From contig NC_057769.1 in NCBI RefSeq assembly GCF_010389155.1, positions 17,360,735-17,424,734 on the forward strand: 64,000 nt of DNA, in the 5' to 3' direction. A program made the position numbers and the translations under genes. Under the pieces are notes generated by a model that ran no database searches, had not been told where the DNA came from, and saw only the letters and a program-made list of their open reading frames with translations. Numbering within the stretch: position 1 is the first letter of the stretch; each line of letters opens with the position of its first letter. Of the stretch, positions 1 through 12,541 are shown piece after piece. Source of the stretch: Erigeron canadensis (lineage: Eukaryota > Streptophyta > Magnoliopsida > Asterales > Asteraceae).

Positions 1-3000
1 CCATCCCAATCGGATATTATGGACAAAGGTACACCATGTAGCGTTACAATTTTCTCAACGTACAAGCGAGCTAAACGCTCGGTGTTCCAATCTTCTTTGA
101 TGGGAATAAAATGGGCTGATTTCGTAAGACGATCAACAATCACCCATATAGCATCATGACCTTTCTTTGTTCGAGGCAACTTTGTCACTAGGTCCATTGC
201 TATTTGCTCCCACTTCCATTCGGGAATCTCTGGCTGCTTTAATACACCAGATGGCTTTTGGTGCTCAGCTTTGACCATCGCACAAGTCATGCATCGGCTC
301 ACATATCGGGCTACGTCTCCTTTCATTCCAGGCCACCAAAAATCCCTTCTTAGGCCTTGATACATCTTATCCGCGCCTGGATGAATTGAATATTTCGTAT
401 TGTGAGCCTCATTCATAAGTATATCCCTTAAACCATTCACCTTCGGTACCCAAGCTCTCCCCTTGAAGTATAAGATACCTTCATCATCCTTGTAAAACCT
501 CATTTCCATACCACACAATGCCTCGTCCTTAATGTTCTTCCCTTCAAAGGCCTTTGCTTGGTCTTCTAGGAAACGATCTCTTAGAGACATTTTTACTTGT
601 AAGTGGCTGATATTCAACATCGGCAATGACGTTTGCCTTTCCCGGATGGTACTTGATTTCACATTCATAGTCATTCAGCAGCTCCATCCATCTCCTTTGC
701 CTCATATTCAACATCTTTTGATCAAAGATGTGTTGCAAGCTTTTGTGGTCGGTGAATATGGTGCATTTAGTGCCATAGAGATAATGTCGCCATATTTTCA
801 AGGCGAATACTACGGCTCCTAACTCCAGATCGTGTGTCGAATAATTTTTCTCGTGTGGCTTCAATTGTCTCGACGCGTAGGCAATGACCTTGTCTCTTTG
901 CATAAGCACGCACCCAAGTCCTTTATTCGACGCATCACAATATACCACAAATCCTTCCATTCCATCCGGCAACGCTAGTATGGGTGCTTCACACAACATG
1001 TTCTTAAGCGTTTGGAACGCCTGTTCTTGTTCTTCACCCCATATGAATTCTCTTGACTTTTGGGTCAATTGGGTCAGAGGTACCGCAATTTTAGAGAATC
1101 CTTGGATGAATCTTCGATAATAACCTGCCAATCCTAGGAAGCTACGCACTTCCGTTGGCGTCTTTGGTGCCTCCCACTTCTTAATCGCCTCTATCTTAGA
1201 TGGGTCTACATGAATTCCTTCTTCGTCTACGAGATGTCCAAGGAATTGGACTTGGCGGAGCCAAAATTCACACTTAGAAAACTTCGCATACAACTTCTCG
1301 TCTCTAAGTAATTGCAATATTATTCTTAAATGCTTCTCATGTTCATCCTTACTATGAGAATATATCAAAATATCATCAATGAATACTATGACGAATTTGT
1401 CCAAGTATGGCCTACAAATTCGGTTCATTAGATCCATGAAAACGGCAGGCGCATTTGTGAGACCAAATGGCATCACCAGAAACTCGTAATGTCCATAGCG
1501 CGTTCTAAAAGCCGTTTTAGGTACATCTTCTTCTCGTACCCTCAACTGATGATAGCCGGATCTAAGATCGATTTTCGAGAAATGCGATGCTCCTTGAAGT
1601 TGATCGAACAAATCGTCTATTCGTGGCAGCGGATACCTATTCTTGATTGTCAGTTTATTCAACTCCCTATAGTCTATGCACATCCTCAGAGATCCATCTT
1701 TCTTTTTGACAAAAAGAATTGGAGCACCCCATGGCGAAGAACTAGGTTGGATTAAACCTTTATCAAGCAATTCTTGTAATTGCTCTGAAAGTTCTCGCAT
1801 CTCGGAGGGCGCTAGCCTGTACGGTGCTTTAGCTACGGGGGCTGCCCCGGGAACTAAATCAATCGTAAACTCCACCTGCCTCGTGGGTGGAAGTCCAGGT
1901 AGTTCGTCAGGGAACACATCTAGAAAGTCCCTAACCACCATGACCTTATGAGGATCCTTACTTTTTACTTGCTTATCCACTACTTGTGCCAAGTATGTGT
2001 GATATTCCTTACGTAAATATTTCCTTACTTTCATAGATGACACTATCTTGGGTTGGACTCCCGCCCGATGGCCTTGTATTATAAGCACCTCATCATTATC
2101 CAAGGGAATTCTAATGACCCTTTCATGGCAAAGTATTTCAGCACGCATCTTAGACAACCAATCCATTCCTACTATCACATCAAAACTTCCTATCTCGATG
2201 GGAATCAAGTCTATACTATAATCTTTCTCGTCTAAAGTTAACGTACAATCAAAAATAATTTCCTTAGTCCTATACTCGTTTCCATTAGCATATTCGATAT
2301 AGTAAGTTTCATCAAGCTCACTAGGTTTCTTACCAATCATATCCTTAAATTCAAAAGAGATAAAACTTCTTTCGGCACCAGAATCAAACAACATAGAGGC
2401 ATATACATTATTTAATGGAAACGTACCTACGATGACATTCGGGTCATCACGCGCCTCGTTCACTCCCATTGCATAGACCCTTCCTCCTGCTTGTCTTCCT
2501 TGGTTTCCTCGGTTTCCGTGGTTGTTGTTATTTCCTTGATTTCCCACGTTCGCTTGATTCCCACCATTTCCTTGATTAATTCGGTTTCCATTGCCCTGGT
2601 TCACTTGGTTTCCATGATTTCCGACATTCCTAAAGTTCCCACGGTTACCATTTCCATCCCTACGGTTGCCTTGTGCCCTTCTAAATCTAGGACATGCATT
2701 CTTCCAATGCTCGGTACTCCCACATTCATGACATCCATTCCGAATCCCTCCAACTCTTATTCCACTTCGACAAGTTGCAGCGAGGTGCCCAAATCGGCGG
2801 CAAATCGTGCACTGCTTGCATTCATCACGATGATGGTTCCCACAACGGTTGCATCTTGGTGTCTGCCCGTGGTTCGGGCCGGGGTTAGCTTCATTGATAC
2901 CATAATTCCTCACAATCTTCTGCCTCTTATCAGGCTCACTCCCCTTATGATCACCAAATCGGTTTCCTCCACCTTGCTTCAAACTCCCCTCGCCTCGTGA

Positions 3001-3744
3001 GTACTTCCCAGTCCTAACTAGATCATTGACTAGCTTCGTCGACAAACTCACAGCTTCTCCCAGTGTGGCGGGGTTTGCCGTCGTGACCATCAATCTCACT
3101 TCGGGTGCCAATCCATAAACAAACCTTTCCACTTTCTTTGCTTCGGTGTTCACCATATCCGGCACTAGCACACACAACTCATGGAAGCGAATCGCATACG
3201 CCTCCAACTCCATTCCTTTCATGGTGTGATTCCAAAACTCAATTTCCAACTTCTGAACTGCTGGTCTAGGGCAATACTCCCTTTTCATTTCCTCTTTGAA
3301 CTGCTCCCATGTCAATGCATTCATCGTGGCGACACTTCTCGTGGTGACTTGGAGGTTCCACCAGGTTAGTGCCCTCCCTTGAAGCTTACTTGCCGCAAAC
3401 TTGACACGGTCGGCGGGTGTACAATCAATGATGTTTAGTACTGCCTCCATGCTTTGAAACCAAGACAGCAACCCAACGGGACCCTCCGTCCCATAAAACT
3501 CCTTTGGGTTGCAAGACGTAAAAGTCTTGTAAGCATTTCGGTCATTGGCATTTCCTCTACCTTCTTGCCCTCTTGCCATGTTGATGGTAGCAGTCACATT
3601 CTCAGCAATTTGAGCGGCGATGTTCGGCATGGCATCATTGATTTGTTGGGATATGAGAGTCGCCAACTCAGCCCTTCGCTTAGCCTCTTCCTCTTGGCGG
3701 CTAGCCTTAGCGCTTGTCTCAGCATCGACCCTTCTTGGTGCCAT
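1..3744 (-). pseudogene. gypsy A gag-pol polyprotein (partial, frameshifted)
   Basis: Starts at the Met of [13 protein letters not shown] (3744). In order: retrotransposon gag domain (about residues 70-240, [19 protein letters not shown]); two CCHC knuckles ([14 protein letters not shown] and [14 protein letters not shown], about 310-360); an Asn/Gly-rich linker; aspartic protease with active-site DSG ([12 protein letters not shown], about 445); reverse transcriptase (about 640-830) with IDYREL and FIDDILIY; and RNase H ([17 protein letters not shown]). The frame closes at 544, but a different minus frame resumes near 572 and carries the integrase: an HPG...CMTC zinc-binding part, a first catalytic Asp in MDLVTKLP, and a second near the window edge in ISDWDG. 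A one-base frameshift near 573 therefore splits integrase from RT/RNase H. The usual DALSRK-type junction after RNase H is also missing. It encodes copying and integration functions, but this copy is not functional as written. Confidence 0.9.
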
Positions 3745-4424
3745 TTCTCTACAAAGGAGAACATAGTTTAGTTAGGCGTATTTAGAATTATAAGTCGTAA
3801 ACCCGATTCACAACTTTTGATCACACTCGACTAACTCCTAAGTTTTCCTAGCGCATGAAAGTCTCGTTTGCACCTATAGGTCAGTATATACTTCTATTCA
3901 TGTTCCATTTACTAATCGCGTCACACACGTCCTTATGTATAGCTTAAGCGGTTACGCAACTAAAATTATGTCAACCATGTTTTTATTTTTCTTCAGAAAA
4001 TTTCCAGAACCTAAGTACGAACTTGGGGCACGATTTAGAGGTTCGAGATGGACGATCTGGGAAAAACTCATAAGATATGAAATGTAGCCCAGTGAGTTAG
4101 CTTTCTCCTCCAACTGGAATTAAGTCAAAAGGACACTCAGAGCTCCAGATATGGCCGTTCTACCAAAAGTGGTCAGAACTGAATTCCTGTTGTGCTATTT
4201 ACTTTGCGATGGCGATAACTATAATATAATGGTAATAACACATCAAATATCCATAACCAACACATAGCATTCATTCATATTCTTCCAAATATGTTTCACA
4301 AAACTTGCTACATGTAAAAAGGATGATGCATCAATCATCACAACAACATAAAAATACTACAAGTCCAACATAAACGAAATTGTTCACAAATACAACCAAA
4401 TAACCAACGAGAGAACTAACGGGT
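3745..4424 (-). other. gypsy A spacer between accessory ORF and gag
   Basis: About 680 bp of non-coding leader between the accessory ORF and the gag start. No ORF, tRNA or obvious repeat was seen. Confidence 0.5.
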
Positions 4425-5231
4425 CTATTCCCTAAACATGAGAGCCGCCACTATCGTGCACACAACAGAAAGTACACATCCCATAGCAAGGATCACTTCC
4501 TCGACCCGGCGCACTCCCTGAATTGCCATCAACGCATCATCATCCACACGTCTCATTGCCCCGATCGTCCTTTCCATCAAGATCTCTTGGTTTCTAACCC
4601 TCACTCTTGCATCTCTCAGACCTCCGGCTATGTCCCAAATCCTCTCCCTCTCCTCCCTAATCATACCCAAGTGAGGTGGAGGAGGTAATCCATACACGGG
4701 ACGGTGAAGGTTCTCTTCATGCCTTGGACCAAAATGGAATGGATGGTTGTGAGGAAGGCGTGGAGCGATGTATGGATCATGGGCTGGAATTTGCCCTTCA
4801 TCGTGGTTCCTTGCAACCCCTTGTCTTTGCGGTGGAGGAGGTCTTGGGGCTGGTGGTGATGGTGGTGGTGAGGGAGAACGACGTGAGGGTCGGTTTGAAG
4901 CGATGCTCAAGGTCCTTTCTCTTTCTTCATTTTCTTCCTCATCTTCTTCTTCATCTTCTTCTTCATTAGTCCCCATCTCCGGTCTTCCAACATAACCTTG
5001 ACCGGGCACATAGGCGTAATTGATAGGGCCAAGACTTACTCGCACGGGGCTATGGACACGCATTCTTGCGGTACGGCGAATGCGGGATCCTACTTGTGCC
5101 GGTGGTGGTTGAGGTCGTCCTCTTTCTTCTTCTTCCATTTGATCTTCTACTCCATGCATATTTCTTGGCCTAGGGGCTGATCCGGAAGCTCCGTTTGCTT
5201 GAGACATGGTGTTCCTACACAAGTTACACAA
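4425..5231 (-). CDS. gypsy A accessory ORF upstream of gag: Pro-rich/acidic protein with C-terminal hydrophobic segment
   Basis: 268 codons in the element's sense orientation, between PBS and gag. A better start may be the Met of MSQANGASGSAPRPRN (5207). It has a basic stretch (RIRRTARMRV, about residue 50), an acidic run (NEEEDEEEDEEENEE, about 90-104), a Ser/Pro-rich section (RRSPSPPPSPPAPRPPPP, about 117-134), a charged helical part (about 195-245), and a 15-20 residue hydrophobic C-terminus (MGCVLSVVCTIVAALMF) ending FRE. That layout suggests a tail-anchored membrane protein. The frame is fully open although the neighbouring gag-pol is frameshifted. I do not recognise a named domain. Standard gypsy elements carry only gag-pol, so this is an extra gene. 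Chance openness of a low-complexity GC-richer stretch is possible but less likely given the length and the clear hydrophobic tail. Confidence 0.65.
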   Translation of the reverse strand: MCNLCRNTMSQANGASGSAPRPRNMHGVEDQMEEEERGRPQPPPAQVGSRIRRTARMRVHSPVRVSLGPINYAYVPGQGYVGRPEMGTNEEEDEEEDEEENEERERTLSIASNRPSRRSPSPPPSPPAPRPPPPQRQGVARNHDEGQIPAHDPYIAPRLPHNHPFHFGPRHEENLHRPVYGLPPPPHLGMIREERERIWDIAGGLRDARVRVRNQEILMERTIGAMRRVDDDALMAIQGVRRVEEVILAMGCVLSVVCTIVAALMFRE

Positions 5232-5834
5232 GGTATAAGATGACGACTTGATTAGACGCTTAGACGACTCCGGACGGCCGACTCGACCATTGGCGACACA
5301 CTTGGCAACTTATGGACAACAAGACGACTTGACAAACCGACTAACCAACTTGACCATGACTCACAAGCTTGACGACAAATGACGACATGCCCAACCCCCA
5401 CCAATGTAAGCAACAACGATCGACACGACTACCAACGATTTAACTTGACTTTCGACGACAAACGTAGTCCTTTATAATTAACGTAATACTAAAAATCGAC
5501 TTGTGGATAGCTCTCATGTATCTTATCTAAGTAGGCAAAGTAATATTAGTCAAGTGGGGGTATAACTAAGGGTTCTAATAAGTAGTGCAAACATCGGATT
5601 TGGTTATGTGCCTTTTGTACCAAGAATCGTTTTAAAGTTTATTTTCAAAAGACTCATTTTTGAACATTCCTTAGACAATGAATTCAATCACTCCATGTTA
5701 CATCTTTAGCTCGTTGTAGTTGGCCACCCTACGCTTTGCTAAGGAGAACACTTTATGATCGAATTTATTCTTTAAGAGATGTTCGACTTAATTTTGAAAA
5801 TACGTAGGTTATAGTACAAATTTTCTATAACCTT
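5232..5834 (-). other. gypsy A leader between PBS and accessory ORF
   Basis: About 600 bp of untranslated leader rich in GACGACTTGAC-like short repeats (5240-5470). No coding frame is supported. Confidence 0.45.
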
Positions 5835-5847
5835 GGCTCTGATACCA
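5835..5847 (-). other. Primer-binding site of gypsy A (initiator Met-tRNA)
   Basis: The minus strand reads TGGTATCAGAGCC, the usual plant complement to the 3' end of initiator-Met tRNA. It lies 7 bases inside the LTR end at 5855. Confidence 0.9.
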
Positions 5848-5854
5848 TTTTTTC

Positions 5855-8800
5855 TGTAACACCCCGACTACGGCGGAAACACGAGATGCCACAGAACGAC
5901 ATGGTACAAAAGATTAAATGGAAAACATCTTAATTAAAGTCTTAAAACCATTCCAAATTAAACGATTACATAGTTCAAAGTAAAGTGTTAAAAATCATAA
6001 CATAAGTCCAAATCCGAATAAAAGATAAACTTGTTTGCATTACAAGTCTTCGTTCACCATGCAAACACAAGTCCAAAAGCGGTCCATAAGCAAACCTACT
6101 GCTCTAAACCTGAAAAGCATGGAGAAAAAGTGTCAACTACGAGAGTTGAGTGAGTTCATAGGTTTTTAACTAATACAATAAGCATATATACACATCATCA
6201 CAAAATAAATTAGGAATCACCAATTCCATGTACATTTCCAATTCATCCTTTGATAATCGTTCGTTCAACTCAATTTTAACCCATGTAAATAAATCCTTGT
6301 CATATGACCACAAGGGTCTAATTCCATTATCTTAGATGAGTATATACTTGAGCCACTACTACTACCATTTTATTCAAGTCCGATTACAATCCAATAATTC
6401 AATTCATAGCACAAGCTGTCAATCAAGTGCCGTAATATTAATAACAATGATAATAATGGGTCGTGCCATGGAGACGCCCGATTATCTTAAGGTAGTTAGA
6501 ACACCCGGGGGCCAGACTAGAAGTGGAGGTTGTCACGAAGGCAACCAACCTTCCAACGGTACGCTTTGGGTGGGCGGACGAAACCTAGTTGCGCAACTAA
6601 CTAACTACAGGCCTCCACTTTCGAAGTAAATAGTAGTGTACCGAACGTCGCGGTTTGACAGAACTCAAGCTCATCACATCAATCCTTTATTATCATTTCA
6701 TACTCATATATCAAGAATCATTTCATATAACAAACTCTCTTTCAAGAAACATTGCATATATAGAAAGTAGTTTCATTTATCATGCTTTTCACCCCGAAAG
6801 TAAAACACATAAAAGAGTTTGAAAGGGGGCTATGACTCACTTGATTTGAGAGTAATGGGGGCTGATCAAATACGAGACGTGTGCCTAGTGATGTCGTTTC
6901 CCAAGCAAGCCTAAACCATGGTATCCAAATATACGCAACGTAAGTGCGTGTTACATGAACTAGTGAACTAGATCATGAGATTTATGCTAGTAGGCTTGCC
7001 TATCTTTGGTTGTTACTTAATTATGGAATCAAGGTGTATTGTGATGTTCAAGATGTTTGGTTAAATTGGAAATGATGGTAAGAGTAGTTTTCGCGTTAAG
7101 CGTTTTTGCGCGTTTGTTGGAATTTCGGTAATTCGGCTTTGATTCGCGAGATTTCTTTTGCACACTTTGCTTTGTACTATTATTTGATATTGGTACAGTA
7201 GTATTTTGGATTTTAAAATATATTTTCTGATCTATATTAATTTCCTTGATTTATTATTATTTTAATTAATTATTTATTCCATTTATTCATTAATCAATTA
7301 AATAATTCCTTATAATTATTCTTAGGTTCTTAAATTACCTTTACAATTTATAGATAATTATATTTTGATTATCTACTGAGTATTATGCTTTTAAACTTGT
7401 AATATTATTTATTTATTTATTTATTTAAGCTTTATTACTTATTTATTTAATAATAGTGATTAATTAGTGATTTTTAACTTAGTTAGTTATTCTTAAATTA
7501 TGTAAAACTTGGTTCTTTCCTTGAAATTACTTTTCTCCAGTAGGTTTAAGTTATTTTAATCCTATTTATGTGATTTTGTCAAAGTTCATGATTTATATAA
7601 TTTATTATTGATTTATTTATTCCTTAAAATCCCTTTTAAATTCACTAAATTATAAAAACACTTAGAAATCATCACAAGAGCTTTTGTCTAAAATCCCAGG
7701 CCCTTTTTAGGCAACTTTTATCAATAAAAATTTGTAACCATTCAATCTCTCTTGTGTTCTTATAATTTGGGGGCTTTTAAACATAAAATCGTTTACCGAA
7801 ATAGTGATTTTTGTCTCATTTCTCAACCAATTTAAATGCTTCAAAAGGGATTTTTGTTCTTATTTCATTTTGTCCAGAATGTCCATCATATTTTGATGAC
7901 CTAAGTCGTGATTGTGGTGGTGGTGTGCTATGTGCAATTTTGTGCTCTCGGTTGGTGATTATTTGACCCGAAAAGACTATTTTTGAGCTTATTCTTGCCA
8001 TGCATCAAATGACTTGAGTTTTATACTTTTAATATGTCATATTTCCAGTATGTTCATCACATTTTCATGGTCATATAGTTATGGTGCATGTGTGTGCTCA
8101 AAATGCATTTTAACAAGTTTTCGGTTTTCGATTTCAAGCCTATTTTGCCTTGTTTGGTTCCATAATCATATTTTTGTTATTACCATAATTTTTCCAGAAT
8201 ATTAACTTTGATTTCAACACATTTTTCACTTATTACAAGCCTAGCTTCATCTCATAATCCAAACAATAATCCAACCTTCTTAAATCTAGCATATAAGCAC
8301 TTAAATCAATACTTTTTAACATAAAGCTTTAACTATCAAAAATTATCATCAAAAATATATTTTTCATGAAATATTCCAGAAATATATATACAAATATTTA
8401 TACATCATGTTCATCTTTTTATATAAAAGTTACTTTACAATCTATCAACACATATCCACCTTTTTGATGCTAGCTTTATAGATCCATCACTTTATCAATA
8501 AAATCTATATTTTTATAAATATTTCCAGAAATATTACTTTCATAATATGTATGAATATAGCCATCTTTCAAAGGAAAAATCACATCAAGGACTATTAAAC
8601 TTATATCCACACTTTTGGGTCTTAAACTAGTTGAATCCTTGGATCTTTCTTCATGGATTCAACATGCATGAGCATGGAAAGAAAGATCCTATCAACTTTG
8701 CCCTCATCAAGTGTATATTCAAAAGAAAACATGAAGAAAACACAATCTTTTGATAAAACCTTTTTAATATAAACAAGAACAAGATTAATCTAATAAAGAG

Positions 8801-9804
8801 ATGAAGATATATACCCTTGAAGATCACTTCTAGATGATGAAAAATGGCAGATTTTCGTGGCCTATATCTCCAAGAATACCCTTATTCAACACTTGAAACA
8901 ACCCTTAAACTATTCTTGAATCAACCATTTGTTTATCTAACCTACAACCCTTATTATTATCAAGTATTAAGGTTGATTTTTGTTGGTGTTCTTCTTGTTT
9001 CTTGGCTGCCGAAAAAGAGAGAGAAAAGGGAGAGAAGAAGAGTTGTTTTGAGAGAGAATTGATTAGTGTGTGTGAAATGGGAGTGTAGTGTGTGTTGGAG
9101 TGGTGAGTTCCAAGACTTAAGGCATGCAAAATTTGAAATGGAGGGATGTATGTGTGTGTAGGGGGGGGGGCGGCCTCATGGGGAGGAATTTGGAGGGGTT
9201 TTACTTTTTTTTTTTTATATATAAAATTTGTTGTATAAGTATAATTGTAAGTATATGTTAAGTGTGGATTTAATTTGTAAGTGTTTTGTTAGTAAAATGT
9301 AAGTAATTGGTTGTTTTAGTTAGGATTATATATATGTGTGTATAAGTCATGTATATTTATGTGTGTGGATATATTTTTGTATTTTTAGTTGGTTACATAG
9401 GTCATTTGTTGTAAATTTGTATTAAATTTCAAGCTTATATGCTTACTTACTAAGTTTTCGACGCTTTTACGTACATAATACTTCCAATTATATTTTTAGT
9501 TGAAAATTTTATTTATCGTGATCATATCCTCTTGATTTGGTTTTATTTTTGATTTGTTGGGCAATCCATAGGAATTTTGATTGGTATCTCAATTTGCGAG
9601 CCTTAAGTTATTATTATCGTATCGATTGATCACCTCTAAAAATTTTTGTTCCGAGGTATTTTCATTAGGAAATTCTTTTACATATCATTAGCTTTAGATC
9701 ACTAATTTGGGGCATTACCTACTAGCTTCAAGTATAACTATGGCCTGCGGGAACGTAGACAACCTAACTAGCACATATATAATATTAAAAGTACGGTTGT
9801 TACA
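5855..9804 (-). repeat. 5' LTR of gypsy A (3950 bp)
   Basis: On the minus strand it begins TGTAACAACCGTAC at 9804 and ends GGGGTGTTACA at 5855, next to the PBS. The beginning matches the start of the gypsy B LTR (TGTAACAACCGTC at 15167), which supports the boundary. It is long even for this group and very AT-rich at 7200-7700. A G-run plus TG repeat lies at 9150-9172. No coding frame is supported. Two TTCCAGAA cores at 8373 and 8524 resemble heat-shock element half-sites. Confidence 0.75.
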
Positions 9805-10948
9805 ATAGATTCCACCATCATCATGTAATTGACTCAACATGTGAATAATCCATATATAAAAGTACTCACCTCAATGACGAACTACCGAATTGAAGATGAC
9901 CACATGAACTCATATTATCGTTTTCAACCTAGCAATAATCACAATATGCATATAAGGTCAACTAACCATATATCACTAACATTATTAGCATCCTAATTCT
10001 CATCCCAAATCTTATTTTCATATTGAGGTAACCCACTTCAATATTCTCATTTTAGCTATATATAACTTATGACCATAATAACAAGGTCATTTCACATTAT
10101 TAACCAAAATCATCACTTTTGTATCTTGACATGAAAGTTACCAACACTTTACCCTCAAAATATTCATATAACTTAACAAGAATATGATCATCCCATTAAA
10201 ATTTCCAATTTGATTAACTTCCATGAACCCTAATTTGTTTTAAATCAAAATAACTCATATCATATATAAAAAAAAAACCCCAAATTTCATTACTATCATC
10301 AACCCTAATTTTAAATATATCAAAATAATTAGAAGTACCTTTAACTTGAGATGGAGATCAACTAGATGATGACATGCACTTACATACTCAATTCTTTTCT
10401 CCCTTTATCTTCTTTATGCTAGAACCAAACACCCCCAATTCAATTGAATTACAAGAACCCTAATTTCACAAAGAAAAATCAATTTCACCATACTTTAAGA
10501 ATTATTAACTAGATGGAAATATGAATACAAACTACTTTCTCTTTCATTCTTTCTTCTAATTTTCGACCATATACACCACCAACACTAAAATCTTCCAAGT
10601 TTATTTTCTAGCAGTTTGAATGTTATTATTATTGAATTCTTGATAATAATTTGAAGATATAATTCTCAAAGTCTAGAGAAAGATTTAGAAGAAGAAGAAG
10701 ATTAAAGAATGATTGAAAAGAAAATGGTTGTTGGAACTAGAAGAATGACTCATGACAAAGGAGATGGCTGGTACATTCTAGTGATGCGGGGCCTTTACTA
10801 CATTTTAGATGGGCAAAATACCCTCTATCCATTAAAGTTATAACTAATTTAACCCCATTACTCAAAATTAAATAATAGAAAATCATTTTAAAGATCAAAC
10901 TATAATAAAATTACTAAATTAATATTTTAAAATATTTGGAGTGTTATA
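9805..10948 (-). repeat. Old gypsy-type LTR fragment
   Basis: Flanks gypsy A. Its right end reads on the minus strand ATAACACTCCAAATATTTTA, a decayed TGTAACACCCC-type LTR start. No coding frame is seen. The rest of this LTR is probably left of the window, separated by gypsy A. Confidence 0.45.
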
Positions 10949-11170
10949 TTAATGCATAAAAGCTCGAAACTCCTAACGTACCCTTTTTGTTTAGATGCCA
11001 AAACGTTACTCCAACGGACCCACACCATCTTTTTCTCATTTGGTAGTATACCATTAAAGAACTTGCTTCTAATATATTCCATTAAAGTTAACACCTTCAT
11101 TGGAGTTTTAAACAGAGACCTATGATAAATAGGCATGGAGCCCAAAATAGATTTGAGAAGAGTTATTATA

Positions 11171-12157
11171 GAGTTTTTTTCCAAACTAGTGTTGTGGGAA
11201 AACTTATTTACCAAACTAGTATAGTTTCAATAATATTTACCATTTTAGTATAAAATATAATTAAACATTATATTTATATTTATTAAATATAATAAATAAA
11301 GATATGTTAGTATACAACTTAATTAAACATTAAATTAGGTGGGTTGGTTAGGGTATTTTCTAAATCTATTATGTGGGCATCGAAGGTGAGTTTTCCCCAA
11401 TGTCCCGGGTTCGAATTTTGGGTTTCTCATCTCAAGGAATTTTCAATGAGGAGGGGGTTGGAGGTCCAACAATTTGTTGGTTAAAATTGTCTTCGGCACG
11501 ACTGAATCGAAACTAACTTTATAAAAAAAAATGTTGATAAATATACAAAAAATCACTAACAAAAAAATAGTAAAATATAATGGTATTTCTGTTGAAACAA
11601 TAGAATAAATGATAAATCAAATGCGGATCGTCGAATCAATAGAAGAGACATTTCTAGAGAGAATGTCATCCCATTGAGAATAACATTTCTGATTAACTAC
11701 CAAGTAATTGCTTTTAGCTTTAGCTATTATCTTATTTATCTCAGATTATTAAACTAATTGGCGTATACTAATATCAAATTAGATCGATATTATAGAGCAT
11801 AAATTTTTAGTGTTTGGGACATACTTGATCGATTTGTATTCACGTGTGATCGTAAATGCCGATATTTTTGTCTTTGTAGTGTTGTTTCATCTTCAGAAAA
11901 CTCATAGTATCGATTTTGTGTTTGCCTAATTAATCAATGTGTATGGTTGTATTTTTTTATACCCAATCTTTATTGAAAGAAAAAATGAACGTGAATGCAA
12001 TCGAACAATAGGTGTAATCAACATATCTTTATTTATTATATTTAATAGATATAAATATAATGTTTAATTATGTTTTATACTAAAATGATAAATATTATTG
12101 AAACTATACTAGCTTGGTAAATAAGTTTTCCCACTACACTATTTTAAAAAAAAACTC
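11171..12157. mobile_element. Non-autonomous MULE-like element (987 bp, long TIRs)
   Basis: Inverted repeats of about 140 bp: 11171-11312 and 12020-12157 share GTGGGAAAACTTATTTACCA, TATAGTTTCAATAATATTTA and more. The flanks AGTTATTATA (11161-11170) and AGTTAATCTA (12158-12167) match at 8 of 10 bases, which fits the 9-10 bp target duplication of Mutator-like elements. The duplicated codons restore the LINE sequence GGRLT/LLKS when one copy is removed. No transposase is encoded. Confidence 0.75.
11338..11530 (+). mobile_element. SINE-like (tRNA-derived) element inside the MULE
   Basis: An A-box-like TGGTTAGGGTA (about 11345) and a good B box GGTTCGAAT (11408-11416) are followed by a tRNA-unrelated body and an A-rich end (ATAAAAAAAAA, 11521-11531). 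No clear target duplication was found, so the limits are approximate. Confidence 0.45.
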
Positions 12158-12541
12158 AGTTAATCTACCTCCAATCAAGAGTGTTTTCATCTTCCATTTA
12201 GACAACCGATCCAATAAACGTTGAATAACCTCATTCCATGTGCTTATACGAGACATCTTGCCGACTACCGTAACTCCTAAATAAGAAAATGTAGTAAAGG
12301 TCAAACAACCAATCCGATATTCGCCTGCTCAACTTGGTCAGGAGATACATTAATCCCCATTAACATACTTTTTTGTAAGTTAATCTTTAGTCCAGATGCA
12401 CGATAAAAACATTCCAACATTTGCACAATAGTAGCAAAATTAGTATCACACTATTGCCCCATGAAAATAATATCATCGGTGTAAAATAAATGTGATAACT
12501 GTAATGAAGAACCCACGCAACACATTTAAAAATACCTAGTA

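Larger units (their letters stand above)
1..9804 (-). mobile_element. Ty3/gypsy element A (chromovirus/Tekay-like), 5' part only
   Basis: Minus-strand LTR retrotransposon, read right to left: LTR (9804-5855), PBS (5847-5835), accessory ORF (5231-4425), gag-pol (3744 to beyond base 1). The 3' end of pol and the 3' LTR lie outside the window. Gag, protease, RT, RNase H, integrase is the Ty3/gypsy order, and the RT most resembles Tekay/del-type plant chromoviruses from memory. The right flank (from 9805) is an older LTR fragment, so A is nested in it. Its target duplication cannot be tested because the left end is missing. Confidence 0.9.
10949..12541 (-). pseudogene. L1-type LINE reverse transcriptase remnant, split by a MULE-like insert
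   Basis: Two blocks on the minus strand. The upstream block (12541-12158) encodes a degraded RT palm with HLFYTDDIIFMG, corresponding to the (A/T)DD catalytic motif, then YRASGLKINLQKS and SKWKMKTLLIGGRLT. The downstream block (11170-10949) encodes TLLKSILGSMPIYHRSLF, then MVWVRWSNVLASKQKG and a frameshifted GVSSFYAL-like tail. These follow each other in plant L1 ORF2 (GGRLTL.KS.LGS.P). Several frameshifts, no 5' end, no endonuclease and no poly-A tail were seen, so this is a dead fragment. The continuity of the two blocks across the insert is good evidence for both features. Confidence 0.8.

Noticed and set aside
2491..3000. 169-codon plus-strand ORF opposite gag
   Set aside because: Antisense shadow of the Asn/Gly-rich gag linker.
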